A stretch of DNA of 62,835 nucleotides from Mariniflexile maritimum. GTDB lineage: Bacteria; Bacteroidota; Bacteroidia; Flavobacteriales; Flavobacteriaceae. Under the pieces are notes generated by a model. It worked only from the letters and a program-made list of their open reading frames with translations, did not search any database and was not told the DNA's origin. This document shows, piece after piece, positions 59,842 to 62,835 of this stretch. Made by a program: the position numbers and the translations under genes. The DNA is taken from assembly GCF_009746565.1 (NCBI RefSeq), contig NZ_WRPN01000015.1, positions 1-62,835 on the forward strand, given 5' to 3'. Position 1 is the stretch's first letter. The number at the start of each line of letters is the position of its first letter.

Positions 59842-61018
59842 CTATGGCTTTTGTATTACTTATTATTTCTGGAATTTGAGAAAGCTTTCCAGAAAGTATT
59901 AACCCCTCATCTTTCAATTTCAACTCTATATGTTTTGCTTCATTTGGTGTTAGATATTCAATATCCGGAATGGCTTTAACTACATCTGACCAATTTTTAA
60001 CGGTCTCATTTCCAACTTCAGCTATAATTTTATCGACCACATCTTGCAAAATTCCATCAAATCCAAACCCCGTATATGAATCAAAACCCTCATCATCATT
60101 TACTATTTTCCAACCATTTTTTGGTATAAAAGTCCATGTGGTTATTCTTCCTTTTGATGGTTTTCCCTTAGTTTTAACTAAGTCTATCTTATGAAATGTA
60201 TTTCTTCGACTAGTCCAGCCTAAATTTGAGATAGCTGAAAAACTACCTGATGACAGTATTGGTATTTTTGTTCCAGATGAATGAAAATTATGGTATCTCA
60301 ATAATGGATCATGTTTATGTCCGTGTATAAACAAATCAAAATTATATTTACCTAAAACCTCCAAAAGTGCATCTCCATTGATAATTTTATCCTCTTCTCC
60401 TAATTTAAAACGAGAATGATCTATCGGATGATGATGTGCAAGTGCTATATTTATTTTATCATCATTATGTTTTACCAAATATTCATCTATGTAGTCTATT
60501 AGGTCCTCACCTACTTTACCACCTCCTGAAGCCTTCTTATTGTGATGATAATGAGAGCTGTTAATTACAAGAATTCTATAATCATCAGCTTCAATAAATA
60601 CACACCCTTTTGACCAAAACTTATCACAGTCGTCATCGTCTTTTAAAGGAAACCCTTTTTTAATACCTTTTGCAATTTCCAAACTATAATTTGAAAATGT
60701 TTCATATGAATCAACATCATGATTTCCTAAAGTAGCTATAACTTCTTTGCCTTCTAATTCTTTATTGATTTCTAGAGTGAAATCCCAACCAGAAATAAAA
60801 CCTTGTGCATCTGTTTTGTTCGTGAAATCTCCAGGACACAAAGTAAGATCAACTTTTATTTTCTCTTTTTTTATAATCTTTAAGATACTTTCTACTGGAT
60901 GATTGTTTGGATCAGTTCTTAGCATATTAGAAGTTAAATATGTATCCTTAGAACTAGATTCACTGTAATGACAATGCATATCACTAATTATTGCAATACT
61001 TAATTTTTTTGAACTCAT
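59831..61018 (-). CDS. Calcineurin-like metallophosphoesterase
   Basis: 395 residues with all five metal-binding blocks: DMH (residues 13-15), GD (63-64), GNHD (98-101), HHH (195-197) and GHKH (233-236). The order and spacing match class III cyclic-nucleotide phosphodiesterases (CpdA-like) better than SbcD/Mre11. About 130 residues follow the catalytic domain, containing KNWSDVVKAIPDIEYLTPNEAKHIELKLKDEG, and may bind a partner. It starts 1 base after the methyltransferase stop and overlaps the ATPase gene. It could be a nuclease or a nucleotide-signal phosphodiesterase. Confidence 0.88.
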   Translation of the reverse strand: MSSKKLSIAIISDMHCHYSESSSKDTYLTSNMLRTDPNNHPVESILKIIKKEKIKVDLTLCPGDFTNKTDAQGFISGWDFTLEINKELEGKEVIATLGNHDVDSYETFSNYSLEIAKGIKKGFPLKDDDDCDKFWSKGCVFIEADDYRILVINSSHYHHNKKASGGGKVGEDLIDYIDEYLVKHNDDKINIALAHHHPIDHSRFKLGEEDKIINGDALLEVLGKYNFDLFIHGHKHDPLLRYHNFHSSGTKIPILSSGSFSAISNLGWTSRRNTFHKIDLVKTKGKPSKGRITTWTFIPKNGWKIVNDDEGFDSYTGFGFDGILQDVVDKIIAEVGNETVKNWSDVVKAIPDIEYLTPNEAKHIELKLKDEGLILSGKLSQIPEIISNTKAIDGN

Positions 61019-61019
61019 A

Positions 61020-61859
61020 TTAAATTGTATTGCATATAATTAATTCATTATACATCCCTCTAGTCTTGTTACGACCTCCTACTTGGCTATATCTTGATTT
61101 AATAAATATTTTTCCCATTCCTTTATACAAATCAAGTATAGAATGATGGCTCGCATTTGTTAAAATAAAATATGCTCCCTTATTATTTATGGCTTGAATA
61201 AAATCCCTTAATCTTTCTTGGTCATCCCAGGAAAATAATTTTTGGTTATATTCAATAAACCCATTATTCTCATGTGCTATCGTATATGGTGGGTCTAAAA
61301 AAACCAAATCATCTTTTTTGATATTTTCTAAAGTTTCTTTAAAATCTATAGCTTTAATGGTAACATTTTGTAATGCTTTACTAACTAATCTTAAATTATC
61401 TTCAGAAACTATATCTACATTTTTTCTTTTACCATAAGGCACATTATATATTCCTTTACTATTAACTCTATAAATACCATTAAAAGAACATTTATTCAAA
61501 TAAATAAACTTTGCTGCTTTTGTATGAGATTTATTAGTTCTAGCCTTTCTAATTCTATAGAATTCTTCTTCTGTATTTTTTAATAGCTTGAGAGTTTTAA
61601 TTAATAGTTCAACGTTATCTCTTATTTCTATATATGTCTCAATTAAATCATTGTTAATATCATACAGATATGCTTCTCCATTTTTATCAATAGAAAAAAA
61701 TACAGATCCGCCTCCTAAAAAGCATTCATGATAATTGTTAAAGTTGTTAGGGAGATATTTTGTAAGTCCGTCTTTTATAAGCCAGTTTTTAGATCCAGTC
61801 CATCTCAAAAAAGGCTTACATTTGGCTTTATATAAAATAGGTGTATTAATTTCTTTCAT
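61020..61859 (-). CDS. D12-class (Dam-type) adenine-specific DNA methyltransferase
   Basis: 279 residues, normal for the family. The AdoMet motif is in KPFLRWTGSKNWLIKDGLTKYLP (residues 15-37) with HECFLGGGSVFFSI (44-57), and the catalytic motif is LVFLDPPY (about 190). The order motif I, target domain, motif IV is that of Dam/DpnM-type enzymes. No restriction endonuclease gene is adjacent. It is the first gene of the four-gene operon and may mark host DNA as self; regulation of the others or simple hitch-hiking are alternatives. Confidence 0.9.
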   Translation of the reverse strand: MKEINTPILYKAKCKPFLRWTGSKNWLIKDGLTKYLPNNFNNYHECFLGGGSVFFSIDKNGEAYLYDINNDLIETYIEIRDNVELLIKTLKLLKNTEEEFYRIRKARTNKSHTKAAKFIYLNKCSFNGIYRVNSKGIYNVPYGKRKNVDIVSEDNLRLVSKALQNVTIKAIDFKETLENIKKDDLVFLDPPYTIAHENNGFIEYNQKLFSWDDQERLRDFIQAINNKGAYFILTNASHHSILDLYKGMGKIFIKSRYSQVGGRNKTRGMYNELIICNTI

Positions 61860-61873
61860 AATTATAACTGTCT

Positions 61874-61881
61874 CAAATATA
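61874..61881 (-). promoter_or_regulatory. -7 element of the methyltransferase operon
   Basis: TATATTTG on the minus strand fully matches TAnnTTTG and lies 14 bases before the ATG at 61859. No clear TTG is seen at -33. It suggests that the methyltransferase-phosphoesterase-ATPase-unknown operon has its own start, apart from the HEPN-type gene upstream. The rest of 61882-61991 shows nothing else. Confidence 0.4.
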
Positions 61882-61991
61882 ATTATATTAATAATTCGAG
61901 AACTATATAATTTAATTATTCTATTGCTATATCGAAAAAATGGAGAATTTAAATATACAAAAGAAGAAGGAATTAAAATACATAATTTTGA

Positions 61992-62540
61992 TTATAAATT
62001 TTCTTCTGCTTCAATTAAATTTAAAAGTAAAACATCTGTCAAATTAGCACCAATTTGAACTAAAATTCTATTTCGTTCATATTGTAATTCTCCTAGATCT
62101 ATTTTTCTTCCATGGAACAAGTTATCTCTTATTTGTTTAATAATAGAGAATAAAGCTTTGAAATTAGTAGCGTTCCAATTCTCTGCGTGTACAATTTCTT
62201 CTTGATTATCTTCAATCTCTTCTTTTTCAAATAATTCAGATCGATATTTTAAAAAATAAGTGGCTCTAAGAATGTTTAGTGTTGGTTCAAAATTATTATT
62301 TGAAGCACCAACAGGCCTCATAATAGCTAATTCTTTTGCAATATTTTTAATTTCATTCATCTGCCAATAAAAATCACCATGATTATTGCAAAATAGTTGC
62401 GCACCATTATTTCTTCCAAATTTTCTTTTCCAATAAGATTCTAACCATTCATAGTTTTCATGAAATCTTCTTCTTATTTCTTTATTTTCTAAATCTTGAT
62501 TTAATCTCTCGATAAAATCTCTTATTTCATATGAAACCAT
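61992..62540 (-). CDS. Small protein with a HEPN-type R-x4-H motif
   Basis: 182 residues, mostly helical by eye, with no signal peptide. The C-terminal part reads FKALFSIIKQIRDNLFHGRKIDL; R138-DNLF-H143 is the R-x4-H motif of HEPN RNases, and NLFHG is the form often seen in Apea-like HEPN proteins. The N-terminal half (FHENYEWLESYWKRKFGRNNGAQLF) is not recognised. HEPN proteins of defence islands often cut RNA on activation. It lies 132 bases upstream of the methyltransferase and may be a separate unit. Confidence 0.65.
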   Translation of the reverse strand: MVSYEIRDFIERLNQDLENKEIRRRFHENYEWLESYWKRKFGRNNGAQLFCNNHGDFYWQMNEIKNIAKELAIMRPVGASNNNFEPTLNILRATYFLKYRSELFEKEEIEDNQEEIVHAENWNATNFKALFSIIKQIRDNLFHGRKIDLGELQYERNRILVQIGANLTDVLLLNLIEAEENL

Positions 62541-62713
62541 AGTAACTGCTTTAATTCTATGTAAAAGTAAACATTTTCATTCCACACATATTACGCTTCC
62601 CTTCTACGTCATCGCATAAAAAATATTCCAATAACATTGTACAAGAAACTTTTAAGAATAAATTTTTTCAAGAACCTGTAGTTACTAATTTCACTTTTAA
62701 CCAAAGTTCAATT

Positions 62714-62835
62714 TGTAAGCTTCCCCAAAATTCGGCCATTTAAAAATAGAATTCGACAAGCGACGCAGGAGCGCGTTCAGTAAGAATTATTAAATTTAAA
62801 TCCGAAAACTTATGAAGACAACCCATTTTACAGAA
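62714..62835 (+). mobile_element. Left end of an IS3-like insertion sequence (partial, runs off the right edge)
   Basis: An ATG at 62812 opens a frame to the edge coding MKTTHFTE, which closely resembles the start of IS3-family OrfA proteins (M-K-x-x-x-F-T-E-x-Q-I-V). Upstream, TGTAAGCTTCCCCAAAATTC (from 62714) could be the terminal inverted repeat, since IS3-type ends often begin with TG. Only 8 codons are visible, so the call is tentative. Between 62541 and 62713 I see no gene. Confidence 0.4.

Noticed and set aside
61020-61859. Methyltransferase as part of a classical type II restriction-modification pair
   Set aside because: No restriction endonuclease-like gene is adjacent; the neighbours are a phosphoesterase, an ATPase and a HEPN-type protein.

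Overview
The window looks like part of the chromosome of a marine-type Bacteroidetes bacterium, most likely a flavobacterium. The signs are TAnnTTTG-type promoter elements, genes with almost no Shine-Dalgarno sequences, SusC/SusD pairs, a T9SS-type C-terminal domain, and the gene order tRNAs-tuf-tRNA-Trp-secE-nusG-rplKAJL-rpoBC. Most of the window is AT-rich and most genes lie on the minus strand. All identifications come from reading the sequence; no database search was run.

Region 1 (1-4.6 kb) holds the N-terminal part of a large secreted adhesin-like protein that runs off the left edge. Its last visible ~200 bases are strikingly GC-rich. Next come a small, probably broken secreted-protein gene, then prfC (RF3) on the plus strand, facing a DUF3467 gene across a bidirectional terminator. 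Region 2 (4.6-19.7 kb) is the core translation/transcription block: rpoC, rpoB, rplL, rplJ, rplA, rplK, nusG, secE, tRNA-Trp, tuf, four more tRNAs, an HPF-type hibernation factor and a XerC-like recombinase. Two broken tRNA copies joined to intergenic palindromes lie inside this array.

Region 3 (19.8-25.4 kb) is a galacturonate catabolic module: a LacI-type regulator, uxaA and uxaB, plus a secreted T9SS protein. The uxaB promoter and the promoter of the secreted protein share a palindromic operator (TGTAATCGATTACA type) placed just behind the -33 element. Region 4 (25.7-47.2 kb) is a polysaccharide utilization locus. In transcription order it encodes an ECF sigma factor, a FecR anti-sigma, SusC (broken by a one-base frameshift), SusD, GH78, sulfatase, GH78-like, sulfatase, a GH43 subfamily 24-like exo-galactanase, a clan GH-A hydrolase and a GH2 beta-galactosidase. 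This set fits a sulfated, rhamnose-bearing (arabino)galactan. Region 5 (47.6-54.3 kb) is an arabinose operon (araB-araD-araA-galM-sugar/Na+ symporter) with two matching inverted operator-like sites upstream. kbl follows.

Region 6 (about 56.08 kb to the right edge) is an accessory island, more AT-rich by eye. Its left border carries what looks like a 3' remnant of a tRNA (Pro-like) in front of a terminator, as left by integration into a tRNA gene. In transcription order the island encodes a small HEPN-type protein, then a tightly packed four-gene operon (D12-class adenine methyltransferase, calcineurin-like phosphoesterase, ORC/Cdc6-like AAA ATPase, an unrecognised protein with a doubled G-x-E-x-R motif), then a stand-alone LuxR-type HTH protein. 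An IS3-like element appears to begin at the right edge. The four-gene operon is my best candidate for a previously undescribed, probably antiviral, system.
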